A stretch of DNA of 64,000 nt from Pseudomonas sp. R76 (GCF_009834565.1 NZ_CP019428.1:3596001-3660000); one strand, 5' to 3'; counted from the stretch's first letter, positions 8,451-17,292 are shown. Notes: a model not told the origin generated them from the letters alone. Made by a program: numbers and translations.

Positions 8451-9862
8451 GCGTGAAAGTATTCCTGCCGAGCTTGCTGGTACTGGCGCTGAGCGCCTGT
8501 GCCGTGGGCCCGGACTATAAAACCGAGAAGCTTGAGGCGGCCAATATCACGGCCGCCGCCGACACCAAAAGTTATGACCATGCCAAATACGAAGGCATCT
8601 GGTGGCAGCAGTTCGAGGACCCGACCCTCAACCAACTGGTGACCCAGTCGTTGAACGGTAACCGTGACTTGCGCGTCGCTTTTGCCCGTCTGCGCGCGGC
8701 GCGTGCGATTCGTGATGACGCCGCCAACGACATCATGCCGGTGGTGACCAGCCGGGCCAGCAGCGACGTGGGCAAAGGCCAGATTCCCGGCCAGACCACC
8801 AAGCGCGTCAACAGCGAACGCTACGACCTGGGCCTGGACATGGCCTGGGAAGTGGATTTGTTCGGGCGTATCCGCCGCAACCTGGAAGCCAGCGACGCTG
8901 ACCAACAGGTCGCCGAAGCCGACCTGTACCAACTGCAAGTCACCATGATTGCCGAACTGGTGGACGCCTACGGTCAACTGCGCGGCGCGCAATTGCGTGA
9001 ACGTATCGCCCTGGACAACCTGAAGAACCAGCAGGAATCGCGCACCATCACCGTCAGCCTGCGGGATGCCGGCGTCGGCGATCAGCTCGATGTGGAACGC
9101 GCCGATGCGCGCCTGGCCGCCGTTGAAGCCAGCGTGCCGCAACTGCAAGCCGAGCAAGTGCGCGAGCGCAACCGCATCGCCACCCTCCTCGGCCAGCGCC
9201 CCGACAAGCTGACTGTGGACCTGAGCCCCAAAGACCTGCCGGCGATTGCCAAGGCGTTGCCAATCGGCGACCCAGGGCAATTGCTGCAACGTCGCCCGGA
9301 CATCCTCAGCGCCGAACGCAAGCTGGCCGCCGCCACCGCGCGTATCGGCGTGGCCAAGGCCGACCTGTTCCCGCGGGTCAGCCTCAGCGGCTTCCTCGGC
9401 TTTACCGCCGGGCGCGGTTCGCAAATCGGTTCAGCTGCAGCCAATGCCTGGTCCCTGGGCCCAAGCATTACCTGGGCTGCATTTGACCTGGGCAGTGTGC
9501 GTGCACGCTTGCGCGGGGCGAATGCCGAGGCCGATGGCGCCCTGGCAACCTACGAGCAGCAAGTGCTGCTGGCGCTGGAAGAATCGGAAAATGCTTTCAG
9601 TGATTACGGCAAACGCCAGCAGCGCCTGGTCTCGCTGATCCGTCAAAGTGAGTCCAGTCGCGCGGCTGCCGACCTGGCGGCGATCCGTTATCGCGAAGGC
9701 ACGGTGGATTTCCTCGTGCTGCTCGACGCGCAACGTGAGCGTCTGGCCGCTGAAGACTCCCAGGCCCAGGCCGAAGTGGACTTGTATCGCGGGATTGTCG
9801 CGATCTACAAGGCCCTCGGTGGCGGCTGGCAGCCGGACACGGTCGTCGCCAGCAGCAAGTGA
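8447..9862 (+). CDS. oprN: RND efflux outer-membrane lipoprotein channel, OprN-like
   Basis: NodT-family outer-membrane channel, 471 residues, starting at the ATG that overlaps the mexF stop. The N-terminus is a lipoprotein signal with lipobox LSAC followed by AVGPDYK, the usual start of mature NodT channels (C-A-V-G-P-D-Y). Typical family motifs follow: WWQQFEDPTLNQLV, the AWEVDLFGRIRRNLEAS strand, LLQRRPDI and the repeat-half equivalent in the C-terminal part. The gene completes the pump operon and is followed by a strong terminator. Its last bases and the terminator are duplicated 1.64 kb downstream. Confidence 0.93.
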   Translation: MSVKVFLPSLLVLALSACAVGPDYKTEKLEAANITAAADTKSYDHAKYEGIWWQQFEDPTLNQLVTQSLNGNRDLRVAFARLRAARAIRDDAANDIMPVVTSRASSDVGKGQIPGQTTKRVNSERYDLGLDMAWEVDLFGRIRRNLEASDADQQVAEADLYQLQVTMIAELVDAYGQLRGAQLRERIALDNLKNQQESRTITVSLRDAGVGDQLDVERADARLAAVEASVPQLQAEQVRERNRIATLLGQRPDKLTVDLSPKDLPAIAKALPIGDPGQLLQRRPDILSAERKLAAATARIGVAKADLFPRVSLSGFLGFTAGRGSQIGSAAANAWSLGPSITWAAFDLGSVRARLRGANAEADGALATYEQQVLLALEESENAFSDYGKRQQRLVSLIRQSESSRAAADLAAIRYREGTVDFLVLLDAQRERLAAEDSQAQAEVDLYRGIVAIYKALGGGWQPDTVVASSK

Positions 9863-9938
9863 TGTAAAGAGCTCCTTTGGTTGGTCGCATCCAGCCAATT
9901 TTTAGCCCCGCGCCCCATTCGGTCGCGGGGCTTTTTTT
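9859..9938 (+). repeat. 80-bp direct repeat, copy A (oprN stop codon and terminator)
   Basis: This copy begins with the oprN stop codon and runs to the end of the terminator T tract. An 80-bp copy with four mismatches and no gaps lies at 11503-11582. The two copies bracket the minus-strand gene pair at 9977-11291. Since copy A contains the real oprN end, it is presumably the ancestral copy and copy B the duplicate. Confidence 0.9.
9904..9938 (+). terminator. Rho-independent terminator of mexEF-oprN
   Basis: A perfect 9-bp stem (AGCCCCGCG at 9904-9912 with CGCGGGGCT at 9924-9932) is followed directly by a run of seven Ts. It lies 41 bp past the oprN stop, so it should end the mexE-mexF-oprN transcript. 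Confidence 0.9.
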
Positions 9939-9976
9939 GTTTGGCGGCTGAGGAACGGCTTTTGCTGAGCAGTACT

Positions 9977-10354
9977 TCATTGACGTAGCCAGATAAAGGC
10001 GCCGCAAACGAAGAAAAACAGGCCGACGAAGAACATGCCTTGGAAAAGTCTTTTAAAAACGCGAGGAAATTCCTGAACTTGCTGCCAGTCAATGAGACCG
10101 CGCTTTAGAAACCGTTTCGGCAATAACACGACAACTGCAACCGCATTGAGCCGCATCATTCTTCCGCGCGGCGAGTTATCCCAAAACCGTGAGTGGAAGG
10201 CAATAAAACTGCATTTATTCAGAAGGTGCTCCATGTATTCCAGTCGGCGATAGGCCAAAAAAGCGTAGATCACCAGGACAACAGTGAGCGAAAAAAACAA
10301 AGCTAACCCCAACGATAAAATGAAATGTGGGCTTAGGAATTCTTCAATATTCAT
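9977..10354 (-). CDS. Small two-helix inner-membrane protein, putative immunity partner
   Basis: Unrecognised 125-residue protein. The start MNIEEFLSPHF at 10354 is preferred because it overlaps the end of the upstream gene by 11 bp (ATGAATATTGA), a typical translational-coupling arrangement; an upstream in-frame start at 10393 exists. Two hydrophobic segments are visible, FILSLGLALFFSLTVVLVI near the N-terminus and GMFFVGLFFFVCGAFIWL at the C-terminus, flanking a basic central region. Being a small membrane protein coupled behind a glycine-zipper protein suggests an immunity role against a membrane-active toxin. That is inference from architecture only. Confidence 0.6.
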   Translation of the reverse strand: MNIEEFLSPHFILSLGLALFFSLTVVLVIYAFLAYRRLEYMEHLLNKCSFIAFHSRFWDNSPRGRMMRLNAVAVVVLLPKRFLKRGLIDWQQVQEFPRVFKRLFQGMFFVGLFFFVCGAFIWLRQ

Positions 10355-11291
10355 AGAGTGTTTCACCCACCATTTGTCCACCACGCCCTCCAAGTTCTCC
10401 TACTGCTAAGCCCCCCGCCGCGCCACCGATCAATAGACAAGCCAGTGAGCCCGGACCGGTAGTGGGCGCCAATATGGCAAGACACAAACCTGATCCAATC
10501 GCACCACCTCCTAGACCGCCTAAAACGCTTCCACCCAGCTTGCTCACTTCCACATATTTCGCCTTCGTGCATTGCTCTTCCCTCCCCGTCGAGCACGCTT
10601 CCTTGATCTCAAGCGCAGTGGACGTCGTGCTCAACGCAATCCCTAACGGCGTTCCCGCCTTAAGCACTTTTGCCGTCCTGGCAATATGCGAAATCCTCTC
10701 GGCATAGCGACTGATTTCCCCTGTATGCAGATAACTGCGAGTGGAAATACCCAGCATTTTCTTGATCGAACTTTCCTGGCGCAAACCCGTGCCATAACGG
10801 GCGAACCCGCGCATCTGCGCCTCCAACTTAGCGAACAGGGTTTGGCGGCGAGCCAGGAAGTCGTCCCGCACTACGCCGCCGCCATGTCGCAGGGATTGTT
10901 TGTGCAAGGCATCAATCTCTTCAAGCGTTTTACCAATGTCTTGCAGATGTCGGCTCCAGGCATCACCGGCTGAGCCGATCCCAAGTGACGCATAACCGAG
11001 TATTTTCTGTAGCAGGTCATAGTTGTGCAGTACAAAGGCATCCCCACCTTCGGCCATTAGCTCATGCCGTATTGTCCAGGCGGCTTGCATCAGGCGGGAT
11101 TCTTCCAGCGTACAGGCGGCAGTGGAATCATCACCCATGATTACCAGTTGCCCTGGCAACACCACAACATTGCGTATATGGGAATTAAGGACATCGAACT
11201 TGGCTTCGGCGTGTTTACTCAAGCGCAAGCTGGCCTTGAGTTCTACCGAAGTCTGTTGCCGGTCGTTGATAAACGCATAAGGCTGAGGCAT
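10344..11291 (-). CDS. Putative membrane-active toxin/effector with C-terminal glycine zipper
   Basis: Unrecognised 315-residue protein without a signal peptide. Residues 30-55 contain a LysM-like ending (VVVLPGQLVIMGDD); the middle is charged and helical (about 60-200). The C-terminal 80 residues turn strongly Gly/Ala-rich and hydrophobic (LGGSVLGGLGGGAIGSG, then LACLLIGGAAGGLAVGELGG). That is a glycine-zipper hairpin as found in pore-forming T6SS effectors and similar toxins. The gene is translationally coupled to a two-helix membrane protein and lies alone on the minus strand between duplicated 80-bp repeats. It is AT-richer upstream than its neighbours. A toxin role is inferred; an envelope-stress or structural protein is the alternative. 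Confidence 0.55.
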   Translation of the reverse strand: MPQPYAFINDRQQTSVELKASLRLSKHAEAKFDVLNSHIRNVVVLPGQLVIMGDDSTAACTLEESRLMQAAWTIRHELMAEGGDAFVLHNYDLLQKILGYASLGIGSAGDAWSRHLQDIGKTLEEIDALHKQSLRHGGGVVRDDFLARRQTLFAKLEAQMRGFARYGTGLRQESSIKKMLGISTRSYLHTGEISRYAERISHIARTAKVLKAGTPLGIALSTTSTALEIKEACSTGREEQCTKAKYVEVSKLGGSVLGGLGGGAIGSGLCLAILAPTTGPGSLACLLIGGAAGGLAVGELGGRGGQMVGETLYEY

Positions 11292-11502
11292 CAGAAGCCC
11301 CTCAGCAATTTAAACAACGTTGCGTAGCGATACCGTGCCATCCATGCATTCCTGATCGACAGAAGATGGCGTCGAAATATAGAGAGCTATCTTTTATATG
11401 TCCTGCTGCCGCCCAGTAGATTTGGCGGCTTTTCTTACTTTGGGAAACAGACTACTCAGTAGCAGCCTATTTCTTTCAATACTTACAGCTCAAAGCCTAC
11501 TT

Positions 11503-11582
11503 GTGATGTAAAGAGCTCCCTGGGTTGGTCGCTTCCAGCCAATTTTTAGCCCCACGCCCCATTCGGTCGCGGGGCTTTTTTT
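11503..11582 (+). repeat. 80-bp direct repeat, copy B
   Basis: Ungapped copy of 9859-9938 with four mismatches, including a TGATG that corresponds to the oprN stop although no oprN coding sequence precedes it. It marks the right boundary of the 1.64-kb insert. Confidence 0.9.
11548..11582 (+). terminator. Duplicated terminator with one stem mismatch
   Basis: Copy of the oprN terminator. A G-to-A change puts one A-C mismatch in the 9-bp stem (11548-11556 against 11568-11576); the run of seven Ts is kept. No plus-strand gene precedes it, so it may now serve no transcript. Confidence 0.6.
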
Positions 11583-11657
11583 ATGCCGCGTGCGCCAAGC
11601 TTAATACCGTGGGTATGCTTCAATCATTCACAGTGATGACTTCACAAGGAGCCTCCG

Positions 11658-12560
11658 ATGGATCGAATGACTGCTGCACCCTACGCATTACTGGTGATGT
11701 ATGCCTGGGACATGTGCGACATCAACCCGCGTCAGATCCCGCCGCAGATCGACCCACGAATAAAGGAAACGGGATGGAATGTGGTTGGGTTTCTTTCGGG
11801 TTCAGATGACATTTGGGTGTCTGGCCTTGGATTGCGCTCGACGATGATCGGCGCCTCTGACGACCAGCGCAGTCGCGTCTGCTACGGCTATGTCGCCCAG
11901 CGTAACGTCCAGGGCCAGGACCAGTACGTGGTGGCGATACGCGGCACGGACGGTGCGCAGGAATGGGGCGACGACCTCGACTTCCTGATGATGAGCCACC
12001 CCAACCCGAAAGCAGGCCTGGTGGATCAGGGCTTTTGGGAAATCTACAGCACGATGCAGTTCCATGGCCTGGACGGTGCACCGCCGGTGCCGCTGGCGCT
12101 TGGCATCCGCCAGCTGACGGCGGCAAATCCGCCGATGGTGTTGGGGCATAGCCTGGGATCGGCGCTGGCAACCTACCTTACCCTCGACCTCAACCTGCAA
12201 GGCTGCAAGGCGAGCGCCTGCCTGTTCGCCTCACCCAAGACCGGCAACAAAACATTTGTGGAGTTCTTCGAAACGCAGGTCAGCAACTACGACCTCTTCA
12301 ATTACGCACGCGACGTTGTACCGACCGTACCGAAGTGTGACGTGCTGCACTTCTCTGTCTACTACGCGCTGCAGCAGGCCAAGACAATCCCCGCCGATTG
12401 TTCAAGTTTTGCGGTTCAGGACAACCCGCTGTGTAATCACCATCTGATTTGCTACACCGCGCTGCTTGATCCGTCGGCTTACAAGCAAGCCATGGCCGAC
12501 CCGGCTTGTACACCCGATGACCGGCACTGCGCATTGTGTGTGCTGCCCGCCACGGGTTGA
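11658..12560 (+). CDS. Class 3 lipase family protein
   Basis: Alpha/beta hydrolase of 300 residues. The nucleophile elbow GHSLGSALATYLTLDL matches the G-H-S-L-G of class 3 (fungal-type) lipases, preceded by VVAIRGTDGAQEWGDDLDF, the oxyanion-side block equivalent to the usual F-R-G-T region. Candidate acid and base are Asp in NYARDVVPTVP and a His near the C-terminus (CNHHLICY). No signal peptide is seen, so it is cytoplasmic or exported by a non-Sec route. A clear ribosome site (AAGGAGCC) precedes the ATG. Several such lipases are T6SS effectors, but no T6SS gene is nearby; the substrate is unknown. Confidence 0.8.
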   Translation: MDRMTAAPYALLVMYAWDMCDINPRQIPPQIDPRIKETGWNVVGFLSGSDDIWVSGLGLRSTMIGASDDQRSRVCYGYVAQRNVQGQDQYVVAIRGTDGAQEWGDDLDFLMMSHPNPKAGLVDQGFWEIYSTMQFHGLDGAPPVPLALGIRQLTAANPPMVLGHSLGSALATYLTLDLNLQGCKASACLFASPKTGNKTFVEFFETQVSNYDLFNYARDVVPTVPKCDVLHFSVYYALQQAKTIPADCSSFAVQDNPLCNHHLICYTALLDPSAYKQAMADPACTPDDRHCALCVLPATG

Positions 12561-12589
12561 ACAAATGAGGAAGTTGCACTCGGTTAAAG

Positions 12590-12678
12590 GGTGGGAGCGG
12601 GCTTGCTCGCGAATGCGTTGGGGCCTGTACTGGTGAGTCGACTGACACACCGTCTTCGCGAGCAAGCCCTCTCCCACC
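12590..12678. repeat. REP-type inverted repeat
   Basis: Two arms of about 24 bp (12590-12613 and 12655-12678) built on GTGGGAGCGGGCTTGCTCGC and its complement face each other with one central imperfection and a 41-bp spacer. This is a Pseudomonas REP pair lying between the convergent lipase and AraC genes; it may also shield both transcripts. Confidence 0.85.
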
Positions 12679-12711
12679 TTTTGACCTCATTACATCAGGT
12701 AGACCTGTATC

Positions 12712-13722
12712 TCACCCTGCCTCGTTAAGGATCAAACTACGGTAATGCCCAGGATTGGACCCCGACCACTTGCGAAATGCCTTGTAGAACGAACTGGCAT
12801 CGGCAAACCCCAGCCGCGCGGCAATTTCGGCAAAGCTGATATTCGCTTCGGCCAGCCAGACAATTGCCAGTTCCTTGCGCACGCTGTCCTTGAGCCCTTG
12901 ATAGGTCTGCCCCTCATCTGCCAGGCGGCGGCGCAGGGTCGAGGCGGAAATACACAGGCTGGCCGCCAGGCCGTCGGTTTCCGGCCACAGGTCGGGCGAC
13001 ATCTGGCGCAGGTCGTGTTTGATGCGCGTTGCGAGGCTGTCAGGGTCGCGGTACTTGACCAGGATGTTGGCCGGCGCATGCGCGAGAAAGCGCTTGAGTT
13101 CTTCCGGGCTGCGCTTGATCGGCAGGTCCAGGCAGTCGGCGGAAAAAATCATGCGGGTGCGCGGCCGGTCAAAGCGCAGGTTGTCGGAAAACATCACCCG
13201 GTAATCGTCACAGAAGTCCGGTTCCGAACAACGTAGTTCGATGGCCAGGATCGGGATACGCCTGCCTGCCAACCAACAGGCGACGCCATGCACGATCATC
13301 CAATAGGTGAAATAGGTAAACGCGCGTTTAGGTTCGGGTTCGAGCAAGACGATTTCCGCCAGGCTCTGTTGACGCACCAGGTGTGCGGGCATCTGCTCCA
13401 GCATCAACGACAGAAAACCCAGGCCGGTTTCCAGGCTGGTGCCCAGGCTCGGTTGCGCCATCGCGGTGCGGCACAGAAAAGCCAGGCTGCCGGACTTGAG
13501 TGCGCGCGGGTCCATGCCAAAAAATTCGTCGTCCATGCGCCGCGCCAGCAGGCGCCACAGGCGTGCATAGGCCGTGGCGGGCACGCGGGCGTCGGGCTGG
13601 TCGAGCAACGCCGGGTCTATCCCGACCTTGCTCAACGCCTCCACCGTGGCCGCGCCGGGCGCGCAGCTTTGCAGCAAGGCTTCGCGCACAAGATGGATAG
13701 AGATGGTGTCTTTTTCCGCCAT
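12712..13722 (-). CDS. AraC-family transcriptional regulator
   Basis: DNA-binding regulator of about 336 residues, of the Arabinose_bd-like N-domain plus C-terminal AraC HTH type. The C-terminal part has two helix-turn-helix units, LCISASTLRRRLADEGQ and ISFAEIAARLGFADASSF, followed by FRKWSGSNPGHYR, the AraC signature end. I chose the ATG at 13722; a TTG six codons upstream (13740) is equally open and neither has a strong ribosome site. It is divergent from the efe operon by 168 bp, but nothing links it functionally to iron. The effector is unknown. Confidence 0.85.
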   Translation of the reverse strand: MAEKDTISIHLVREALLQSCAPGAATVEALSKVGIDPALLDQPDARVPATAYARLWRLLARRMDDEFFGMDPRALKSGSLAFLCRTAMAQPSLGTSLETGLGFLSLMLEQMPAHLVRQQSLAEIVLLEPEPKRAFTYFTYWMIVHGVACWLAGRRIPILAIELRCSEPDFCDDYRVMFSDNLRFDRPRTRMIFSADCLDLPIKRSPEELKRFLAHAPANILVKYRDPDSLATRIKHDLRQMSPDLWPETDGLAASLCISASTLRRRLADEGQTYQGLKDSVRKELAIVWLAEANISFAEIAARLGFADASSFYKAFRKWSGSNPGHYRSLILNEAG

Positions 13723-13830
13723 GGGAATCGGGCTATTCAATACTGCAAAAGATGGGGTGCATCATAAGGGCGGTTGCGATTCGCCACCACCGTTCAGCCG
13801 CAGTTCAGCAAAGGTCAATATTGCCTGTTT

Positions 13831-13849
13831 AGTAATGAGTATCATTATG
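13831..13849 (+). promoter_or_regulatory. Fur box of the efe operon
   Basis: AGTAATGAGTATCATTATG matches the 19-bp Fur consensus GATAATGATAATCATTATC at 14 positions, with both inner hexamers well kept. It ends 40 bp before the efeU ATG, where a promoter is expected. Iron-dependent repression of the operon by Fur follows from this and from the known control of efe systems. Confidence 0.8.
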
Positions 13850-13889
13850 TTACAAATTAGCATCCTATCCAGTCTTGATGCGGTGCCGA

Positions 13890-14735
13890 ATGCTCGTTCC
13901 CTTTCTAATCATGCTGCGCGAAGGCATTGAAGCAGCATTGATCGTTGGCATCATCGCCAGTTACCTGCAACAGACCGGCCGCGGCCAGTGGATGCCCGCC
14001 GTTTGGATCGGTGTGTTCCTCGCCGCTGCCCTGGCCTTGCTGGTGGGCGGCGGCCTGGAGCTGGTCAGCGCCGAATTCCCGCAAAAACAACAGGAGCTGT
14101 TCGAAGGTGTGGTCGGCCTGGTGGCCGTCGGCATTCTCAGTTCCATGGTGTTCTGGATGCGCAAAGTCGCGCGTTCCATCAAGCATGCCCTGCACGAATC
14201 CCTCGACCACGCGTTGGCCGGCTCCAGGCACCAGGTGATCGCGCTGATCGCCATGGTGTTTTTCGCCGTCGCCCGCGAAGGCCTGGAGACCGTGTTCTTC
14301 CTGCTCGCGGTGTTCCAGCAGAGCGAAGGCCCCGGCGCGCCGATTGGCGCCCTGCTCGGCCTGATCCTGGCGATCATTGTCGGTTTCCTGATCTACACCG
14401 GCAGCATGCGCCTGAACCTGGGTGCGTTCTTCCGCTGGACCGGCCTGTTCATCCTGGTGGTGGCCGCCGGCATTCTCGCCAACTCGGTCCAAGCCCTGCA
14501 CGAAGCCGGGGTGTGGAACCACCTGCAAACCGTGTTGTTCGATTTCAGCGCGACGCTGCCGATGGATGGCCCGTTGGGCTCGGTGCTGGCCGGGATGTTC
14601 GGCTATCAGGATGCGCCGACTGTCAGCACCCTGGGCGCTTACCTGATTTACCTGGTGGTGGCACTGGTGATGTTCTTCCTGCCGTCGGCCCCACCCAAGC
14701 CTGTCGCCAACACCTCTTCCGTTTCCAGCCAGTAA
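13890..14735 (+). CDS. efeU: Iron permease EfeU (FTR1 family)
   Basis: Seven-helix inner-membrane high-affinity ferrous iron permease, 281 residues, close to E. coli EfeU. The ATG at 13890 (MLVPFLIMLREG) is chosen over the upstream TTG because EfeU proteins start at this residue. Both iron-binding R-E-x-x-E motifs are present: REGIE at residues 10-14 and REGLE near residue 134. FPQKQQELFEGVVGL, VFFAVAREGLETVFFLLA and LHEAGVWNHLQ are further family blocks. First gene of efeU-efeO-efeB-efeM, behind a Fur box. Confidence 0.94.
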   Translation: MLVPFLIMLREGIEAALIVGIIASYLQQTGRGQWMPAVWIGVFLAAALALLVGGGLELVSAEFPQKQQELFEGVVGLVAVGILSSMVFWMRKVARSIKHALHESLDHALAGSRHQVIALIAMVFFAVAREGLETVFFLLAVFQQSEGPGAPIGALLGLILAIIVGFLIYTGSMRLNLGAFFRWTGLFILVVAAGILANSVQALHEAGVWNHLQTVLFDFSATLPMDGPLGSVLAGMFGYQDAPTVSTLGAYLIYLVVALVMFFLPSAPPKPVANTSSVSSQ

Positions 14736-14745
14736 GGACCGTCTC

Positions 14746-15948
14746 TTGTCCAACCCAAACCCTCAACCGGCTCCGCCTTCCCGCGCCTTGCGCTGGGCGG
14801 TGGCGGGCTCGGTGGTCGTGATGATCGGCGCCGGTGCGCTGTTCTATTACGCCTCGCAATTGGCCGCCGCCAAGCGCCAGACCAACCACAATGAAATCGC
14901 CGTGACGATCCATGGTCACGCCTGTGAGCCCAACGAAATTACGGTACCTGCCGGGCGCGCGAGTTTTCGCATCATCAACCGCTCCGACCGCGCGGTGGAG
15001 TGGGAAATCCTCGACGGCGTGCTGGTGATCGAAGAACGCGAAAACATCGCGCCGGGTTTGAGCCAGGTGATCAACGCCAACCTGTTGCCCGGCGACTATG
15101 CAATCACCTGCGGGCTGCTGAGCAACCCGCGCGGCACGTTGCATGTCACGCCGACTGCTGAGTCCGACGCCCAGGCCAAGGCCAAGCCGTCGATGGTGGC
15201 GTTTATCGGCCCATTGTCGGAGTTTCGCGTGTACCTGAGCGGCCAAGGCAGCGCATTGGTCAAGGCCGTGACGGCCCTGCAGCAAGCCATTGAAGCGGGC
15301 GACCTGGCCCAGGCGCAGGCGCTCTATGTGCCGGCCCGTGAGGCCTACCAGCGTCTGGCGCCGGCGTCGCAACGCCTGGCCGAGCTGGATAACGCGATCA
15401 ACGCCCGCGCCGATTACTTCGAAAAACGCGAGCAGGACCCAGCCTTCAGCGGCTTCCACCGCCTCGAATACAGCCTGTTCCAGCAACACAGCCTGGAGGG
15501 CCTGAACCCGATTGCCCAGCGCCTGGTCACCGATGTCACCACGCTCAAGCAACAGTTGCTCGCGCAGTCGCTGCCACCGGAGCAACTGGTGAGCATTGTG
15601 GTACGCAACCTCAACAGCCTGGCGGATGTACGCGCCGCCAGCGGTGAAGAAGAACGCTACAGCCATATCGACTTGAATGGCTTTGCCGCCAACCTGGAAG
15701 CCGCCCACAAAGTCGTCGAGCTGATGCGTCCGCTGCTGACCAAATCCGCAGCGGACCTGCTGCCGAAAATCGACAGCGCCCTCGCCGCCTTCGATACCCA
15801 GCTCAATGGTTTGAAAGTCGACGGCCAGTACAGCCGCTACGACAGCGTCACGGCCGATCAGCGCAAGCAGATCGCCGACAAGGCCAAGGCTCTGGCCGTT
15901 GCACTCGATGGAATCGACCCCGCCCTTGGCCTTTCCGGCCTGCAGTGA
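14746..15948 (+). CDS. efeO: EfeO-type protein: cupredoxin plus M75/imelysin domain, membrane-anchored
   Basis: Periplasmic iron-handling partner of EfeU, 400 residues. The start is a TTG at 14746 with AAGGA 8 bp upstream. Domains: an N-terminal helix at about 17-37 (AVAGSVVVMIGAGALFYYAS) with no obvious cleavage site, so probably an anchor; an EfeO-type cupredoxin (about 45-135, GHACEPNEITVPAGRASF and VEWEILDGVLVIEEREN); an M75 domain (about 150-400) with the H-x-x-E motif in GFHRLEYSLF and GEEERYSHIDL. The M75 half is more diverged from E. coli EfeO than is the second M75 protein at 17293. Its stop is 15 bp before efeB. Confidence 0.88.
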   Translation: MSNPNPQPAPPSRALRWAVAGSVVVMIGAGALFYYASQLAAAKRQTNHNEIAVTIHGHACEPNEITVPAGRASFRIINRSDRAVEWEILDGVLVIEERENIAPGLSQVINANLLPGDYAITCGLLSNPRGTLHVTPTAESDAQAKAKPSMVAFIGPLSEFRVYLSGQGSALVKAVTALQQAIEAGDLAQAQALYVPAREAYQRLAPASQRLAELDNAINARADYFEKREQDPAFSGFHRLEYSLFQQHSLEGLNPIAQRLVTDVTTLKQQLLAQSLPPEQLVSIVVRNLNSLADVRAASGEEERYSHIDLNGFAANLEAAHKVVELMRPLLTKSAADLLPKIDSALAAFDTQLNGLKVDGQYSRYDSVTADQRKQIADKAKALAVALDGIDPALGLSGLQ

Positions 15949-15962
15949 AGACGACCTACTAC

Positions 15963-17267
15963 ATGAGTGATTCAGAACAGTTTTCTGCAACCCGCCGCCG
16001 TGTCCTGCTGGGCATGGCGGCCACCGGCGCCGCGATTGCCGGCAGTACCCTGACCTGCCCGGCGATGGCCGCTGCGGCGGAGCAAGTCACCACCGCACCG
16101 CGCAGTGACAAGACCCAGGACCACCACGACTTTTTCGGCAAACACCAGACTGGCATCGTCACCCCGCGCCCGGCCTGCGGCATGGTCGTCGCATTTGACG
16201 TACTCGCCAGCGACCGTGAAGACCTGGAGCGCCTGTTCCGCACCCTGAACGAGCGCATCGCGTTCCTGATGACCGGCGGCACCGTGCCGCAAGTCGACCC
16301 GAAGCTGCCGCCCACCGATTCCGGGATTCTCGGCCCGGTGGTCACCCCGGATAACCTGACCATCACCGTCTCCGTCGGCGAGTCGCTGTTCGATGAGCGC
16401 TTCGGCCTCACCGCCGTCAAGCCCAAGCGCCTGAGCCGCATGGTCGGCTTCCCCAACGACGCGCTGGAGCCGGCGCAGTGCCACGGCGACCTGAGCCTGC
16501 AGTTCAGCTCGAACACCCCGGACACCAATATCCACGCCCTGCGCGACATCGTGAAAAACCTGCCGGACCTGCTGCTGGTGCGTTGGAAACAGGAAGGCAG
16601 CGTGCCGCCGCAAGCACCCGCCAAACCTGGCGAGCCGGCGCAGAGCGCGCGTAACTTCCTCGGTTTTCGTGACGGTTCGGCCAACCCGAACTCCAACGAC
16701 GACAAGGCCATGGACCAGATTGTGTGGGTACAACCGGGCAGCGACGAACCGGCGTGGGCCGCCAATGGCAGCTACCAGGCCGTGCGCATCATCCGCAATT
16801 TCGTCGAGCGCTGGGACCGTACCCCGCTGCAAGAGCAGGAAAGCATCATCGGGCGCGTCAAACCCACTGGCGCACCGATGGATGGCGACAAAGAAACCCA
16901 GGTGCCCGATTACAGCAAGGACCCGGAAGGCAAGTTGACCAAGCTCGATGCGCACATCCGCCTGGCCAACCCGCGCACCCCGCAGACTCAGGCCAACCTG
17001 ATCCTGCGTCGGCCGTTCAACTACTCCAACGGCGTCAACAAAAACGGTCAGCTGGACATGGGGCTGTTGTTCATCTGCTACCAGGCTGACCTGGAGAAAG
17101 GCTTTATCAGCGTGCAAACCCGGCTCAACGGCGAGCCCCTGGAGGAATACCTCAAGCCGGTCGGCGGCGGGTATTTCTTCACCTTGCCGGGGGTCACCGG
17201 GCCCAAGGATTTCATTGGGCGCACGCTGCTCGCTGCAACGCACCCTCAAACCACTGCCAACACTTAA
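15963..17267 (+). CDS. efeB: Dye-decolourising peroxidase / deferrochelatase EfeB
   Basis: Haem-containing periplasmic DyP peroxidase of 434 residues, third component of the Efe iron system. It has a twin-arginine signal ([19 protein letters not shown] ending in MAAAAEQ), showing export in folded form. The DyP fingerprint [10 protein letters not shown] with its catalytic Asp lies near residue 238, and the proximal His is expected in the [12 protein letters not shown] region onward. [18 protein letters not shown] is the usual N-terminal block. In E. coli EfeB was proposed to oxidise ferrous iron or to release iron from haem; which applies here is open. The start at 15963 overlaps no neighbour. 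Confidence 0.92.
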   Translation: MSDSEQFSATRRRVLLGMAATGAAIAGSTLTCPAMAAAAEQVTTAPRSDKTQDHHDFFGKHQTGIVTPRPACGMVVAFDVLASDREDLERLFRTLNERIAFLMTGGTVPQVDPKLPPTDSGILGPVVTPDNLTITVSVGESLFDERFGLTAVKPKRLSRMVGFPNDALEPAQCHGDLSLQFSSNTPDTNIHALRDIVKNLPDLLLVRWKQEGSVPPQAPAKPGEPAQSARNFLGFRDGSANPNSNDDKAMDQIVWVQPGSDEPAWAANGSYQAVRIIRNFVERWDRTPLQEQESIIGRVKPTGAPMDGDKETQVPDYSKDPEGKLTKLDAHIRLANPRTPQTQANLILRRPFNYSNGVNKNGQLDMGLLFICYQADLEKGFISVQTRLNGEPLEEYLKPVGGGYFFTLPGVTGPKDFIGRTLLAATHPQTTANT

Positions 17268-17292
17268 AACAAACCAGAGCGGAAAACGTCCC

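Larger units (their letters stand above)
11292..11657. other. 366-bp intergenic region with promoter side of the cassette and repeat copy B
   Basis: No gene is supported here. The first 200 bp are unusually AT-rich for this window and should hold the promoter of the minus-strand toxin-like gene. The second part holds the 80-bp repeat copy with its degraded terminator, then about 75 bp leading to the lipase gene. Confidence 0.6.

Noticed and set aside
10344..11291. Naming the glycine-zipper protein a specific T6SS effector such as Tse4
   Set aside because: Only the general architecture matches; no VgrG, PAAR or T6SS gene is nearby, and I cannot confirm sequence homology.
11525..11809. A small plus-strand gene overlapping the repeat copy and the lipase start
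   Set aside because: It runs through the terminator repeat and then shadows the lipase gene in another frame, without a recognisable motif.
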